Positions 34,965 to 49,825 of a stretch of 64,000 bases of DNA are shown piece by piece. Each line of letters begins with the position of its first letter. The first letter of the stretch is position 1. A model generated the notes under the pieces. The model did not search any database. It was not told the DNA's origin and worked only from the letters and a program-made list of their open reading frames with translations. This stretch comes from Hypomyces perniciosus (lineage: Eukaryota; Ascomycota; Sordariomycetes; Hypocreales; Hypocreaceae), in assembly GCA_008477525.1 (NCBI GenBank), contig SPDT01000003.1, positions 1,550,001-1,614,000 of the forward strand, in the 5' to 3' direction. A program made the position numbers and the translations under genes.

Positions 34965-37289
34965 TATTTATAGCTTAGCTACTACCTAGCCAGTAAGTAA
35001 TAGAACTTTTACTGTAGAAGGAAAATAGCGAATTTCGGAAATTAAGCCCTTAAGGGCAATAATATATAGTCGCGGATTAAGTAAGCTATTCTACCTTTAT
35101 AAAAATAAATAGCTGTATTAATAAAAAAGCTAAACTTTATAGTATTAGCGATTTAAAGGCTAAATAGCTAGGAAGATAAAATGTTATTCCTTCCGTAACC
35201 TAAGTAAAAACCTATATAGGCTGTAACTATAAAGCCTATATTAACCTTTATAATAGAGTTTATAAGCTTTTAAAGTTAAAAGGAAGCTACTTTTTAATTT
35301 ATTTAAATTTTTAAAAAAGTAAAAAAAGTATACTATATAAGCGCAAAATATACGCGAAAAGTTTAAATTTAATAAAAAGTTCTATAATAGTAATAGAGAA
35401 TAATAGTACTTTATTAACTTTTACTTAAACAGTATATTTAAGCAGGTAATTGCTACCTTTTATCTATTAAAAGGAACTAATAGGAACTATAATTTAATAG
35501 AATTTATATAATACTTAAACTATACTTATAAAGATTAAAGACTCTGGAATTAAATTACATAAAAGCTATATACTTTTAAGTAAAGAGATAAAACTTTACT
35601 TTTATCTTTTTTTCCCTGCTTTAAATAAAAGCTCTTTAAAGTAAGCGGCGATAGGCTAATTAAATTAAGATTATTTTCCTGAAAGGAGCATTATCTTTAA
35701 AACTATAATTCCGCTTAATAATAGTAAACTTACCATTTACTTATAGTAAATAGTTTATTAAAGTCTAGGATATTATTAGCTGCATTAAATAATTAGATCT
35801 AGACTAATAAAATACAGGAGCTGCTTTAATAAGCTACTCTTAGCAGAAAAAATATAATAAACTTTAACTATATTGCATTTTAAAAGACTATATATAAGCA
35901 GTCAATAACGAAGGCGATACTTAAATAGGGGGCATAAACTATATAAAGAACTAGCATTAATGCAGCTTTTTAGCGAGTAAAGCAAATACTGCCTAAAAGG
36001 CTATATATTACTATTGTGGGAAGGAGGGATATATTGCCTAGTTTTATAAAAAAGGCTATAAAGCCTAGGCGTATTAGGTTTAGATCGCTAACTGCGAGTT
36101 TAATAATAATAACTAATATATTAATAGCGAGGAAGATAGTAACTTTAGCGATAAGTTAAAAGATTAGCTTTAATATAAAGTTAAGCGTTAAAGCCTATAA
36201 AGGAAGAATTAAAGGGATAGAAGGAGTTTAAAGAGTAAATAACTAGTAAATTAACAATATTATAAGCTAAAATAAGGAATATATTTATTATAGTATTATT
36301 TAATACTAACTGTAACCTTTGTACTATTATAAACTCCTCTTTTACTTAAAAGTTATATTTCCTATAAATCAAAATTACTAAAAGGAAAATTAAAATATTT
36401 ATTAAAATTTATAAAAAGGTAAAAACTAGCTATATCGCTATTATTTACCTAAATCTATACAGTTATATTAAATATTAATATACCTATATAGTAGATAAAC
36501 TAGATTATAACCTAATCTTTAATAAACTTTAGGCTAAGGTTAACTAGGTAGTATATAATATAGTTAAAAAGGAAGTTAGCTATAGAAAAGCTAGCTTATA
36601 GCTATAATTTACAGATAAAGAGGAGCCTGGGAATATTAAAGCTATATAAAGAGCCTGGCTTATACTAGTCTTAATATTATAAATAAAATACTACTATATT
36701 AAAAGGAATAGTAAAAAGGAAATATATTTCCTTTAAGCTATTACCTTATCTAATATTAAAAAAGCACTTTAGTTTAAAAAACCTATAAATCCCTGGGAAT
36801 ATATCCCCTTTAAATTATATAAAGAGTTCTATTTACTATTCTCTATAAAAAAAGCTATTAAGCTTCTACTATATTGCCTTAAAGTTGATTTGCAGATTCC
36901 CTTAAAAGCTAATAAATATAGTAAAGAACTAAAACTCTTTTAAAGCCCCCTTTACAGTATATTATATAAAGAACTATTAATATTATAAAATACTTTTTTT
37001 AATTTACTTAATAAAGGATTTATTTAAACTAATAGCTTAACTGCTGCAGCCCTTATCCTTTTTATTTAGAAAGCTAAAAGAGGAATTCGCTTTTATATAA
37101 ATTGCTACGCCTTAAATGCAATAATACAGTAAGATTACTACCCCCTCCCCCTTTTTTTTTAAAACCTTTAATAGCTTAATAAAAGTAAAGTAGTTTATAA
37201 AGCTAAATATAATAGCTGCGTTTTATAAAATTAAAGTCGCGAAAAGGGAAAAATATAAAACTGTATTTTATATATATTATAGTTTATGT

Positions 37290-37445
37290 AAATAACAGCT
37301 AATTCTATTTAAATTTACTAACGCACTAGCAGTATTTTCATAATATATTAACTAAATACTATACCCCTTTTTAAATAACTTTATATCTATATACCTTAAC
37401 AATATTTTAATTTATATTAACAGGTTATAAAAAGACTATATAAAA
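37290..37445 (+). pseudogene. Reverse transcriptase relic of B3
   Basis: Plus-strand translation gives FISIYLNNILIYINRL, one stop, then KD, equivalent to B1's IYLDNILIYTNRSRKD. Both YxDD aspartates read Asn. Upstream codons match the B1 palm segment. Confidence 0.75.
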
Positions 37446-38729
37446 AAGGTTTAGGGAGTTTTATATACCTTTATTAATACTAGTCTATATTTAGATCCTA
37501 AAAAGTATATATTTATATAAAAAGAGATTAAATACTTTAAGTTTATTATATGTAGTAGCAAAGGAATTACCTATAACCTTAAAAAGTAGTAAATTATTAA
37601 TAAATAGCAGGCATTTATAATAGTAATAAAAGTTTAAAGCTTTTTTAATTTTATTAATTACTATTAGATATTTATCTTTAAGTTCTCTTAAATAGCCTAC
37701 CTGCTTATAAGGCTAATTTAAAAAAAGACCCTTTTTTAATAAAATAGTATAGAAAAAGTAGCCTTTTAAAAGCTTAAATGCCTTTTTATTAAAGCCTTTA
37801 TACTATAAACTTAAAATCCTATAAAATATACTTTTATTAAAGCAGACTATTTAAAATATACTTTAAAAGGAGTCCTTTTATAAAAGAATAAAAAAAGAGA
37901 ATACTATATTATAGTTGATTATTTATAAAAGTTAAGCCTTATTAAATATAATTATTTTATTTATAATAAAGAAATACTAATAGTAATTTACTATATAAAA
38001 GAATAAAGAGTAAAGCTATATAGCTGTAACCCCTTTACAGTTATTTTAAACTATAAAAACTTGCAGTTTTTTATAATATACAGGAAACTTTTTAAATAAT
38101 AAATGCGCTAAGCAGAATTCCTTTCCTAGTTTAATTTTATAATTTAATATAGGCTAGGCAGTAAGGTAGCTGCTTTTAATATATTAAGCTATAGGGAATA
38201 AGACCTTTTACTTTATAAAGGCAATAAGCGCAAATTAAGCTGCTATATATAACTTATTTTAACTATACTAGTAATATAGAAATGTAAAGATAGTAATACT
38301 GATCTCCCTTTAATATATATATTTAATAGAAATACAAAACTATAAGACTTATAGAACTTAATAATTTAAAAGGACCTAGTATATTAATAAGTATATACTA
38401 TAGTTAAAAAGGAAAAGCGCTCTTTCCCTATAAACCTTTAATTTAAAGTATAAATATTAAAATATATAATCGATAAAGAATAAAAATTAATATTTTACGA
38501 CTATATTTAAGTACTGGCTATAATTAAAGAAAAAGGCGAAACACTATATATTTATATTATATAAATAAAATATAATACTGCAGTTTCAGGCTATTTAAAT
38601 TATAATAAAACCTTAACTATTATTTCTTATAGGTTTTTTTAGCTAGGAATTAGCAGTCTAGTTTAATGATTTATTTATAACTGCAGTATATATAATAAAG
38701 GAAAAGTATAGAAAAGCTATAAGCGAAGA

Positions 38730-38880
38730 CTCTTTAAACTATTACCTATTCTTTAATATATCTATAGTAATTTAGCTATAGACTTTATAGTTAACCTATT
38801 ACCTATAAAATTAATATAAGTATAATACTTTTAGGTTATTATTAACTAGTTTATTAAAAATATTACCTTTAAAATAATAG
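38730..38880 (+). pseudogene. Integrase relic of B3
   Basis: Contains the LAIDFIV block and the VIIN-LIKNIT block seen in B1, with stops at former Gln/Trp codons. Confidence 0.6.
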
Positions 38881-39927
38881 AGAGTATAAAAATAAAAGTA
38901 TATATAAAGAGGTTTTTTTAATACTATTATTAATTTTATAGGATACTTTAGTCTATAATTAGCGACTAAAGATTTAATTAAACTAGCTGCTTTTAAAGAG
39001 CTTTCTGTAAACTAATAGGAACCTAGTAATACCTAAATATAGTATATTACCTATAGACTAATAGGAGATTAAAGAAAAGTAATTAAAAGATTTAAATATA
39101 CTTTAAAGTATATATAAACTACTCTTAAAGCGATTAAGGAGACCTCTATTTAATAGCGCAACTAGCTTTAAATAACTGTAAATATATAGTTATTTAAATA
39201 AGCCTTTTTTCCTTTAAATATAAATACTATATAAAACCATTTTAACTATATATAAAAGAAAATAAAGCTATTAGATTAAAGGATTTAAAGGAAAAGGCTG
39301 TAAAGGAAATAGTTAAAAGATTAAAAGGAGTAACTACTTTTATTTAAATAGTATTTACTGTTATATAATAATACTATAAAGACTCTGTAAATTAGCGGTA
39401 AAGCCTTTTTAAAAGATATAAAGTAAAAGATAAAGTCTAGCTATACTTCAATAACTATAATACTCTTTAGCCTTTTAAAAAGTTTAATACTTTATATTAT
39501 AAATATATAGTAATAAACGTTATTAGCCTTTATATAATAGAACTGGGTATATTAATTAGTATATACCTGCGATTTTATATTAACCCGCTAAAAAAAGCAG
39601 TTAATAACCCCTTTTTAGGCTAGATTTTAAATAACCTTTAATTACTACTAATATAAATAAATAGCGAGGATAAATAAAAAGTTAAAGAGGTTTTTTATAT
39701 AAGGATTAAATAGTAAAGTTACAGCTTTTTCTATAAAGTATTAATATAATAAAAAAGATATATAAAGCTAACCTAGGAACTAATATATATACTTAAAGAT
39801 ATTGCAGCCTTTAATAACTATATATCTAAATATAGCCTAATTGAATTTAATAATAGGCAACTTAATAGCTATACACTAGCGAAGTAATAGCGCTTAAAGA
39901 GAGAGCTACTATAAAAAGGGGGGGTAA

Positions 39928-40152
39928 TATTATAGGCTAGGCTATATCTCCTAGAATTATAACTATACCAAATCCGGAAATACAATTAATACTAGACCAT
40001 TTACTTAATTAAGAAACTACCTCAGCTATAACCCTATACGTATAACTATATAATATATATATACCTAATACAAAGCCTCCTTCTTTAACTATAAATAGAC
40101 AATATAGAAGTGCCTTAACTGTATACTTTCCAGTTAAGCTATACCTGTTACA
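39928..40152 (+). repeat. B3 3' LTR
   Basis: Follows the polypurine tract directly, starts tattataggctag and ends cctgttaca at 40152. Confidence 0.88.
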
Positions 40153-42071
40153 TTATAGCTACTTTTTTAAAAATAGCTTTGAAGTATTACTTTAAAAAGG
40201 TTTTATATTTAAGTATTACAAAAGATACCTTTATAATAAAGAGCCTTTTAAAGCCTTTTCCTATATAATATAATAGTAAAATAGGCTTAAAAGTTTTATA
40301 GGTTATATACTTAAGTTTATTAAGTTTAGGTATAATAGTAATTTTAATATTTTTAAAAGTAAGGGGGTAGTATTTTAATTTAAAATAGCCTTTAAAAAGG
40401 TTTATAATAAACTTTTAAATAGTAGGCTATATATAATATAAAAAGGTAATTAATATCTTATCTGTATTAAATATAGTATTTACTGCTTTAATTATAGCCT
40501 TTTTTACTTTTTCTTTAATAACTATTTTATATTATAGTATTTAAAGGTTTTTAAATATTTAAAACTTTTAAAAGCTTTTAATATTTTTTTAACTTTTTTT
40601 TATTATAGTAAAAATCTTTTTAAAAAAAGCTATTTAGTCTTTAAGGTTTAAAATACTTTTATTATTATCTATTAAAAGGAGCAGTTAAAACTAATCTATA
40701 ATTTTATATTATTTAATTACCTATTAAATACTTTTATTTAAACTAGCTTTAATTATAATTTTATTTTAATAATTATACTTATTATATTTAACTGTATTAT
40801 ATAATATCTTTTTTACTTTAATTTATTTATTAGTTTTAAAAGGCGCTATAATAAAAGTTAAATAAATTATCTAATAGTCTTTATTTTATTAAAAAGCGCT
40901 ATATTTATTTTAACATCCTTTTTTACCTATAAATTATATATAGTCTATAAAGAGTCTTTAAAGTATTTATATAGCTATATTTAAGTCTTTTTTAATTAAA
41001 TTAATTATATTTACTTTTAAAAGGAGTTAAATATATATATATATTAATTAACTAAACTTTAATAAGCATTGAAAAGGATATAATTTTCTTTTTTATTAGC
41101 TATTAATTTAATAAGGCTTAAAAGTATAATCGTAATTATATAATAGTTTAAGCTTATATTTAGGTTTTTTATAATAATTATTAATATAAAGTAATTAAAG
41201 AAAACAATATTAATATATTTTTTAAAATCCTTTATAAAGGCATTTATAAAGGTAAAGATTAAGTTATATTTATTTCCTTATTTAAGTGGTTTATTACTTA
41301 TAGTATTTAAAATTAAGCCTAATTACTATCTTTAATTTAATATATTAAAGTATTTTATAATAATTTAGTTTAAAAGGGGTTAATTTTATTATTTAAAGGT
41401 TTTTATTATAATATTTAAAACGGTTTTATAGTAAATATTAATAATTATATAGCTATAAACTTTTATTTAATAAATATAATTGCTTTTTAATTTTAAAGGT
41501 AAAAGTTATAAATATAGTAAATTTAATATTGTTTAATATATTAAAAAATAAAAGGTTGAATTTCCGTTTAATTATTAAATAGATTAAATATATAAACGTT
41601 AAAGTAAAATTTTATTTATTTTTTAAATAATATAATATTTTAATAAATTTATAGCTTTTACATAAATATAATATTAAAATTATTTTTTTGAATTAATAAA
41701 AGGGCTATATTATAATTTTGTTTTTTATTTTTTTATATTAACTTAAAAGATTTTTAAATTAAAGTTTTTTTTATAGTTTTGATAAGTCTATTTCTTTTAA
41801 AGGATTTCTTTAAAATAGTATTTATGAAATTATTAAAGTTAATAACCTTTACTATAAAATAAACTAATAAGTCTTTTTTAATAAACTATTAAAGATATTT
41901 ATTAAATTAATTTTATTTTAAAAGGGCTTTCTTATAAACGTAAAAGGTAATATTTTTTTTAAATAAAAGGGTCTTTAAATTCAAGCTTTAAAAATAATAA
42001 AAGATTTAGTTAAAGCGGTTTAAAAAGTTTTTTTTTAAATATATTAGGTTTATGTTTAAAGGTAAAGGGGG

Positions 42072-42297
42072 TGTAACGGGTATAGCCTAACTGGAAAGCA
42101 TACAGTTAGGGCACTTCTATATTATCTATCTATAGCTAAAGGAAGGAAGCTTTATACTAGCTATATATATGTTATATAGTTGTATGTATAGGGTTATAGC
42201 TGAGGTGGTTTCCTACTTAAGTAAGCGGTCTAGTATTAGTTGTATTTCCGGATTCAGTATAGTTATAATTCTAGGAGATATAGCCTAGCCTATAACA
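42072..42297 (-). repeat. B2 3' LTR
   Basis: TGTAACGGGTATAGCC to CCTATAACA, followed by ttaccccccc. Confidence 0.88.
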
Positions 42298-44280
42298 TTA
42301 CCCCCCCTTTTTATAATAGCTCTCTCTTTAAGCGCTATTGCTTTACTAGTGTATAGCTATTAAATAGTCTATTATTAGATTCGATTAGGCTATATTTAAA
42401 TATATAGTTGTTAAGGGCTACTATATCTTTAAGTATATATATTAGTTCCTAGATTAGCTTTATATATCCTTTCTATTGTATTAATGCTTTATAGAAAAAG
42501 CCGCGACCTTACTGCTTAATCCTTGCATAAAAGACCTCTTTAACTTCCTATTTATCTTCACTATCTATTTATATCAGTAGTAGTTAAAGGTTATCTAAAA
42601 TTTAGCCTAAAAGGAGGTTATTAGCCGCTCTTTTTAGCAGGTTAATATAAAATTGCAGGTATATACCAGTTAATATACCTAATTCTATTATATAAAGGCT
42701 AATAACCTTTATTATTATATATTTATAATATAAAGCATTAAGCTTTTTAAAAGGCTAGGGAGTTTTATAGTTATTAAAGTATAGCTAAACTTTATCTTTT
42801 ACTTTATATCTTTTAAAAGGGCTTTACTGCTAGTTTATAAAGTCTTTATAGTATTATTGTATAATAGTAAATACTATTTAAGTAAAGGCAGTTACTCTTT
42901 TTAGTCTTTTAACTATTTCTTTTATAGCCTTTTCTTTTCAATCCTTTAATTTAATAGCTTTATTTTCTTTTATATATAGTTAAAGGGTTTTATATAATAG
43001 CTGTACTTAAAGAAAAAAGGGCTTATTTAAATAGCTGTATATTTATAGTTATTTAAAGCTAGTTATACTGCTAAAAAGAGGTCTCCCTAATTGCTTTAAA
43101 AGTAGTTTATATATACTTTAAAGTATACTTAAATCTTTTAATTACTCCTTTTTAGTCTGCTGTTAGTTTATAGGTGATATACTATATTTAAGTATTACTA
43201 GGTTCCTATTAATTTACAGAAAGCTCTTTAAAAGCAGCTAGTTTAATTAAATCTTTAATTATTAACTATAAATTTAAGTATCCTATAGAATTAATAGTAG
43301 TATTAAAAGAACCTTTTTATATATACTTTTACCTTTATACTCTCTATTACTTTAAAAGTAATATTTTTAATAAGCCAGTTAATAATAATTTAAAGGTATT
43401 ATATTTATATTAATTTTATAGGTAATAGGTTAACTATAAAGTTTATAGCTAAATTACTTTAAATGTATTAAGAAATAGGTAATAGTTTAAAAAGTCTTTG
43501 CTTATAGCTTCTCTATACTTTTCTTTTTCTATATATACTATAGTTATAGAGGAATTATTAAACCATACTGCTAATTCCTAGCTAAAAAAAACCTATAGGA
43601 AATAATAGCTAGGGTTTTATTATAACCTAAATGGCCTAAGACTATAATATTGTATTCTGCTTATATAATGCAAATGCGCAGTATTTTGCCTTTTTCTTTA
43701 GTTATAGCCAGTACCTAGATATAGTCTTAGAATATTAATTTCTATTCCTTATTAATTGTATATTTTAATATTTATACTTTAAGTTAAAGGTTTGCGGGGA
43801 AAGAGTGCTCTTTTTTTTAACTGCAGTATATATTTATTAATATATTAAGTCCTTTTAAATTATTAGATTTTATAGGTTTTATAGTTTTTTATTTCGATTA
43901 AATATATATATTAAAGGGAGATTAGTATTGCTATCTTTAAATCTTTATATTACTAATGCAGCTAGGATAAATTATATATAGCGGCTTAGTTTATATTTAT
44001 TGCCTTTATTAAATAGAAGGTTTTATTCCCTGTAGCTTAATATATTAAAAGCGGCTGCCTTGCTGCCTAGCCTATATTAGATTATAAAATTAAACTGGGA
44101 AAGGAACTTTGCTTAGCGCATCTATTAATTAAAGAGTTTCCTGCGTGTTATAAAGAACTGTAAGTTCTTATAGTCTAAAATAACTATAAAGGGGTTATAG
44201 CTATATAGCTTTACTCTTTACTTTTTTAACTAGCGAATTACTGCTAGTATTTTTTTATTATAGATAAGATAATTGTATTT

Positions 44281-44683
44281 TGTCGAGGGGGAATTGGCAC
44301 TCCAAAACACATATACAACACATACATACACCCACACACAACGACTGGTATCGAGCGCGGGAACCGCGCTCCTGACAGAACCACGAAGCGGCAATTGAGT
44401 AATGTAGGGGCTAAAAAGATACTGCAGATCATTTGATCATGATGCCGGCAGCCAAAAGCAACCAACGGTTACCTTCATACGCCTCAGCGACTGTGTTCTT
44501 ACAGGTGGGGTTATGTGTTAAAGGGGGAAGAAGGTTGTTGTTTATTAAACTAGGTCTATCTGTATGTCTTTATACTCCCGTGCTTTCCTAATCCAGTAGC
44601 TGCTTAAATAAGCAGCCAACCTTTCTCGGGTAAGCTAACAAGAAAAAATGCTGGTGCATTGGGCATGTCAGTTACCCCCGACA
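44281..44683 (-). repeat. E2: 403 bp solo-LTR-like insert
   Basis: Nearly identical to E1 but inverted. It is bracketed by GTATT (44275-44279 and 44686-44690), with one or two ambiguous T/A bases at each junction. The undisturbed target is visible in B1 at about 8330-8345. E1 and E2 differ at a few positions, mostly transitions (for example ccgcag/ctgcag). Confidence 0.75.
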
Positions 44684-45194
44684 AAGTATTTAATAGGGCT
44701 TAGCTTTTATAAATAGTAAGCTATAATATAATATTTTCCCTTTTTATTTTTTTATAAAAGGACTCCTCTTTAAATATATCTTAAACAGTCTACTTTAATA
44801 AAGGTATATTTTATAGGATTTTAAATTTATAGTATAGGGGCTTTAATAAAGAGGCGTTTAAGCTTTTAAAAGGCTGCTTTTTCTATACTTTTTTATTAAA
44901 AGGGGGCCCTTTTTTTAATTAACTTTATAAGCAGGTAAACTATTTAAAAGAACCTAAAGATAAATATCTAGTAGTAATTAATAAAGTTAAAGAAGCTTTA
45001 AACTTTTATTACTATTATAAGTACCTACTATTCGCTAATAGTTTACTGCTTTTTAAAGTTATAGGTAATTCCTTTACCAGTATATATAATAAACTTAAAG
45101 TATTTAATCTCTTTTTATATAAACGCGCACTTTTTAGGATTTAAGTATAGCTTAATATTAGCAAGGGTATATAAAATTTATTAAACCTTTTTTA

Positions 45195-45345
45195 TATAGT
45201 CTTTTTATAATTTATTAGTATAGATTAGGATATTATTAAGGTATATAGATACGAAATTATTTAAAAAGGGGTATAGTATTTAATTAATATACTATTAGAA
45301 CGCTGCTAGTGCGCTAGTAAGTCTAAATAGAACTACCTGCTATTT
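45195..45345 (-). pseudogene. Reverse transcriptase relic of B2
   Basis: Minus-strand frame with YLNNILIYTN; the YxDD aspartates both read Asn. Collinear with B1 8851-8995. Confidence 0.7.
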
Positions 45346-47674
45346 ATATAGGCTATAGTATATATATAATATAGTTTTATATTCTTCTCTTTTCGCGACT
45401 TTAATTTTATAAAATACAGCTATTATATTTAGCTTTATAAACTACTTTACTTTTATTAAGCTATTAAAGGTTTTAGAAACAAAGGGGAGGGGGTAGTAAT
45501 CTTACTGTATTATTGCATTTAAAGCGCAGTAGTTTATATAAAAGTAAATTCCTCCTTTAGGTTTTTAAATAAAAAGGATAGGGGCTGCAGTAGCTAAGCT
45601 GCTAGCTTAAATAAATCCTTTATTAAATAAATTAAAAGGGTCTTTTATAATATTAATAATTCCTTGTATAATATACTATAAAAGGGGCCTTAAAGGAGTT
45701 CCAATTCTTTACTGTATTTATTGGCTTTTAAGGGAATCTGTAAATTAACTTTAAGGCAGTATAGTAAAAGCTTAATAGCTTTTTTTATAAAAAATAGCAA
45801 ATAGAACTCTTTATATAGTTTAAGGGGGATATATTTTTAGGGATTTATAGGTTTTTTAGGCTAGAGTGCTTTTTTAATATTAAATAAGCTAATAGCTTAA
45901 AGGAAATATACTTCCTTTTTACTGTTCCTTTTAATATAACAGTATTCTACTTACAATATTAAGGCTAATATAAGCCAGGCTTTTTATATAGCTTTAATAT
46001 TCCTAGGCTCCTCTTTATTTATAAATTATAGCTATAGGCCAGCTTTTCTATAGCTAACTTCCTTTTTAACTATATTATATACTACCTAGTTAGCCTTAGC
46101 TTAAAGTTTACTAAAGATTAGGTTATAATCTAGTTTATCTACTATATAGGCATATTAATATTTAATATAGCTATATAGATTTAGGTAAATAACAGTAATA
46201 TAGCTAGTTTCTACCTTTTTATAGATTTTAATAAATATTTTAATTTTCCTTTTAATAATCTTAATTTACAGGAGGTATAACTTTTAAGTAAAAGAGGAGT
46301 TTATAATAGTATAAAGGTTATAGCTAATATCAAATAGTGCTATAATAGGTATATTCTTTATTCTAGCTTATAATATTACTAATTCGCTAGTTATTTACTC
46401 TTTAAACTCCTTTTATCCTTTTAGTTTTTCCTTTATAGGTTTTAATAGTTAACTTTATATTAAAGTTAATCTTTTAATTTATCGCTAAAGTTACTGTTTT
46501 CTTTACTATTAATATACTGGTTATTATTATTAAACTTACAGTTAGTAATCTAGATTTAATGCGCCTAGGTTTTATAGCCTTTCTTGCAAAACTAGGCAAT
46601 ATATCCCTCTTTCCTGCAATAGTAATATATAACCTTTTAAGCAATATCTACCTTATTTATTAAAGAGCTATATTAGCGCTAATTCTTTATATAATTTATA
46701 CTTTTTATTTAAATATTGCCCTTTTTATTAACTGCTTATATATAGTCTTTTAAAGTGCAATATAGTTAAGGCTTATTATATTCTTTCTGCTAAAAGTAGC
46801 CTATTAAAGTAGCTCCTATATTCTATTAGTCTAGATTTAATTATTTAACGCAGCTAGCAATATCCTAAACCTTAGTAAACTATTCGGTATAGGTAAACGG
46901 CAGGTCTACTATTATTAAACGGAATTATAGTTTTAAAGATAATGCTCCCTTAAAGAAGATAATCTTAGCTTAGTTAGCCTAGTTATCGCTACCTGCCTTA
47001 AAAAGCTTTTATTTAAAGTAAGGAAAGAAATATAAAAGTAAAGTTTTATCTCTTTACTTAAAAGTGCACAGCTTTTATATAGCTTAATTCTAAAGTTTTT
47101 AATCTTTATAGGTATAGTTTAAGTATTATATAAATTCCGCTAGGTTATAGTTTTTATTAGTTCCTTTTAATATATAAAAGGTAATAATTACCTATTTAAA
47201 TATAGCGTTTAAGCAGGAGTTAATAAAGTATTACTATTTTCTATTACTATTATAAAACTCTTTATTAAATTTAAACTTTTTATATATATTTTACATTTAT
47301 ACAGTATACTCTTTTTACTTTTTTAAGAATTTAAATAAGTTAAAGAGTAGCTTCCTTTTAACTTTAAAAGCTTATATAAACTTTATTATAAAGGTTAATA
47401 TAGGCTTTATAGTTGCAGTATATATAGGTTTTTACTTAGGTTATAAAAGGAATAATATCTTATCTTCCTAGCTATCTAGCCTTTAAATCGCTAGTGCTAT
47501 AAAGTCTAGCTTTTTTATTAATATAGTTATTTATTTTTATAAAAGTAAAATAGCTTATTTAATCTGCGACTATATATTATTGCCCTTAAAGGCTTAATCT
47601 CCGAAATTCGCTATTTTCCTTCTGCAGTAAGAGTTCCATTACTTACTGGCTAGGTAGTAGCTAAGCTATAGATA

Positions 47675-47900
47675 TATAACAGGTATAGCTTAACTGGAAA
47701 GTATACAGTTAGGGCATTTCTGTATTGTCTATTTATAGTTAATGGAAAGAAGCTCTATACTAGCTATATATGCGTTATATAGTTGTGTATATAGGGTTAT
47801 AGCCGAGGTGGTTTCCTAATTAGGTAAGCGGTCTAGTATTGGTTGTATTTCCGGATTCGGCGTAGTTGTGATTCCGGGAGACATAGCCTAGCCTGTAACA
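47675..47900 (-). repeat. B2 5' LTR
   Basis: Starts tataacaggtatagc, ends GCCTGTAACA, then the GGGGG duplication. Confidence 0.88.
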
Positions 47901-48098
47901 GGGGGTAAAGTCTTTTTTTTAAAACTTTCAAGTTTTAAGTTTTTTAATACTTTTAAGTTATTTTTTAATAGTATATAATTTTATATTATCTTTAATAGTT
48001 AAATATATATAATAGTTTAAAGTATTAGATTAATAAAGTTTAAAGTAGTTAATATAATAAATAAAGTTATTATAGTTTTTATTTTTATTAATATATTA

Positions 48099-48678
48099 TA
48101 TTAAAATAACAAGGTTATACTAAACCTTATTTATATATGGCTTCTAGGAAGTTTTATATAACGCAGCAATAAGGAAATAACTAAGAGTTTACTGGGTAAA
48201 TAATAAACTAAATAATTAAATTGGAATTAATTTAATAGCTGAAAAGCTATAGGATATCTAGCAATATATAGCTGTATTATAAAAGTGATTATAGAATAAT
48301 ACTTTATCTTCTATAATAGTCCTTTAATTTAATAATAGGCATATAATAGTAGAATTAGGTTTATGGCTGCATTCTTATTTTCCGTAAAATTCATTTATAT
48401 ATAAAATCGCTTAAATTGACTTACAGCTATATAAACAGGAAACCATTTTAGTTAGATTTCTTATAATGCCTATTATAAGTATTATATTAAGTTTAGGGTA
48501 GGCGGGGTAGCCAATCCTAGCTTAATTATTATAATTAAAGATAAAAGAGAATTCCTGACTTATACTAAAATTCCCCTGGAACTCGGTCTTAGCATTAGGC
48601 TTAACTCTAGGTTTAGCTAAAATAGGAAGGTTATCTAATTATACTAAAATCTTTACTTTTTAGCCCTCTTTCTTAATA
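48099..48678 (-). repeat. D 3' LTR (580 bp)
   Basis: Starts tattaaaataacaagg and ends tttcttaata. Same length as D1, with many C-to-T and G-to-A differences from it. Confidence 0.88.
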
Positions 48679-49146
48679 CTCCGTTTAAAATAAATACTAT
48701 CCTATAAGTTTAAAGTAAATATAGGATTTAAATATAGGAAAGTAATGTAAATATAATATAAAAAAAGGATAATTAATATACCTAAAAGTAATAATAATAA
48801 CAAAATAGTTAATATAGTTATAAGAAAGAAAAGGTAAAGAACTTTAAGTATAAACTTTAAGTAAAAGCTTAAAGTTAAAGAGACTTATAAAGTTCTTTAA
48901 CTTTTAACCTAAAAGGGGCTTAATAAGCCTATCAGCAATTATTTTACTAGTTTTTAAATAGCCGACTATAATAACGCTATTTTTAACCTATTCCTTTATA
49001 TAATTAAACTGTAATAAAGTATATTTTATTTAATTATAAAGGGTTAAGTTATTTAAGGTAGAAATAATACTTTTATTATTATTAAGTAAAGAAATTAGCT
49101 GTTTAATTGGTTAATCTACCTCTTTATATAGGCTAATAAGCTATTA

Positions 49147-49191
49147 AATCTCTCTAATAGCTTTTATAAAAGCTATAAACTCTACTTCTAG
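49147..49191 (-). pseudogene. Copia RNase H relic of D
   Basis: The minus strand reads LEVEFIAFIKAIREI, matching the copia RNase H block T-AEAEY-AL--A--E with the metal-binding Glu retained. It lies close to the 3' LTR, as in all copia elements. Confidence 0.6.
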
Positions 49192-49765
49192 TAAGAAAAG
49201 ATAAATAATTAAGCCCCTTTTCGATTTGCAGCTAATTAATCTATTAGTAACTATAATAAAATAGCTATAAGTTAATTTACTTAATTCCTAATCCCTAGTA
49301 AAATTACTATTGCAATTACTAATAAATATAAGATTAGATTTTTTAATATATTAAATAGCTAGATTTTAAATATTATTTAAATACTATAATAAATTGCAGA
49401 CTATATTTAAATACTCTTTATAAAGGCCTTTAAATTATTTGACTAGCTACCAGATTAAAAAGCTAATATTTATTTAAGAATATACTATTAAATAAATAAT
49501 AGTTTTAACAATAACTTAAAAAAGCTTAATATTAACTTTATTTAGTTTAATTATAGTTTTATTAGCTAAAAGTAAAGGCTATAAAGGTAACTAAATAGGC
49601 TTTAAGTCTTAAAGGTTAAAAAACTCTATAGCTTTAATAATATATTATTTTGAAAAAGCTAACAAAAGTGTCTTTTTTTATCCTTAACTATATAAACCCT
49701 TAAAAAAAACAGTAAAGCTTTTATGTTTTATAGTATAGACTTTATTAAAAGCTATCTTTAATTAA

Positions 49766-49825
49766 ACTATAGCTTCTTTATCTAGTCTAATAAAAAAATA
49801 GTTATCTATATAAATAACAATAAAA
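49766..49825 (-). pseudogene. Copia reverse transcriptase relic of D
   Basis: The minus strand reads IVIYIDNYFFIRLDKEAI, corresponding to the copia block LLVYVDD-L-- with the second Asp changed to Asn. The RT-to-RNase H spacing of about 0.6 kb fits copia order. Confidence 0.65.

Larger units (their letters stand above)
34740..40152 (+). mobile_element. Ty3/gypsy element B3 (complete structure)
   Basis: A 5413 bp B-family element in plus orientation with 225 bp LTRs (34740-34964, 39928-40152). It is flanked by CTATA (34735-34739) and TTATA (40153-40157), a 5 bp duplication differing by one transition, inside LINE C1. A polypurine tract (aaaaaggggggg, 39914-39925) precedes the 3' LTR. RT (37290-37445) precedes integrase (38730-38880). 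It is the most AT-rich B copy and lacks the E insert. Confidence 0.92.
42072..47900 (-). mobile_element. Ty3/gypsy element B2 (complete structure, carries E2)
   Basis: A 5829 bp B-family element in minus orientation with 226 bp LTRs (42072-42297, 47675-47900) and a perfect GGGGG duplication (42067-42071, 47901-47905) in LINE C1. The polypurine tract appears as a run of seven C just right of the left LTR. The RT relic (45195-45345) reads YLNNILIYTN on the minus strand. The E2 insert accounts for about 410 bp; without it the length equals B3. It is moderately RIP-mutated, between B1 and B3. Confidence 0.92.
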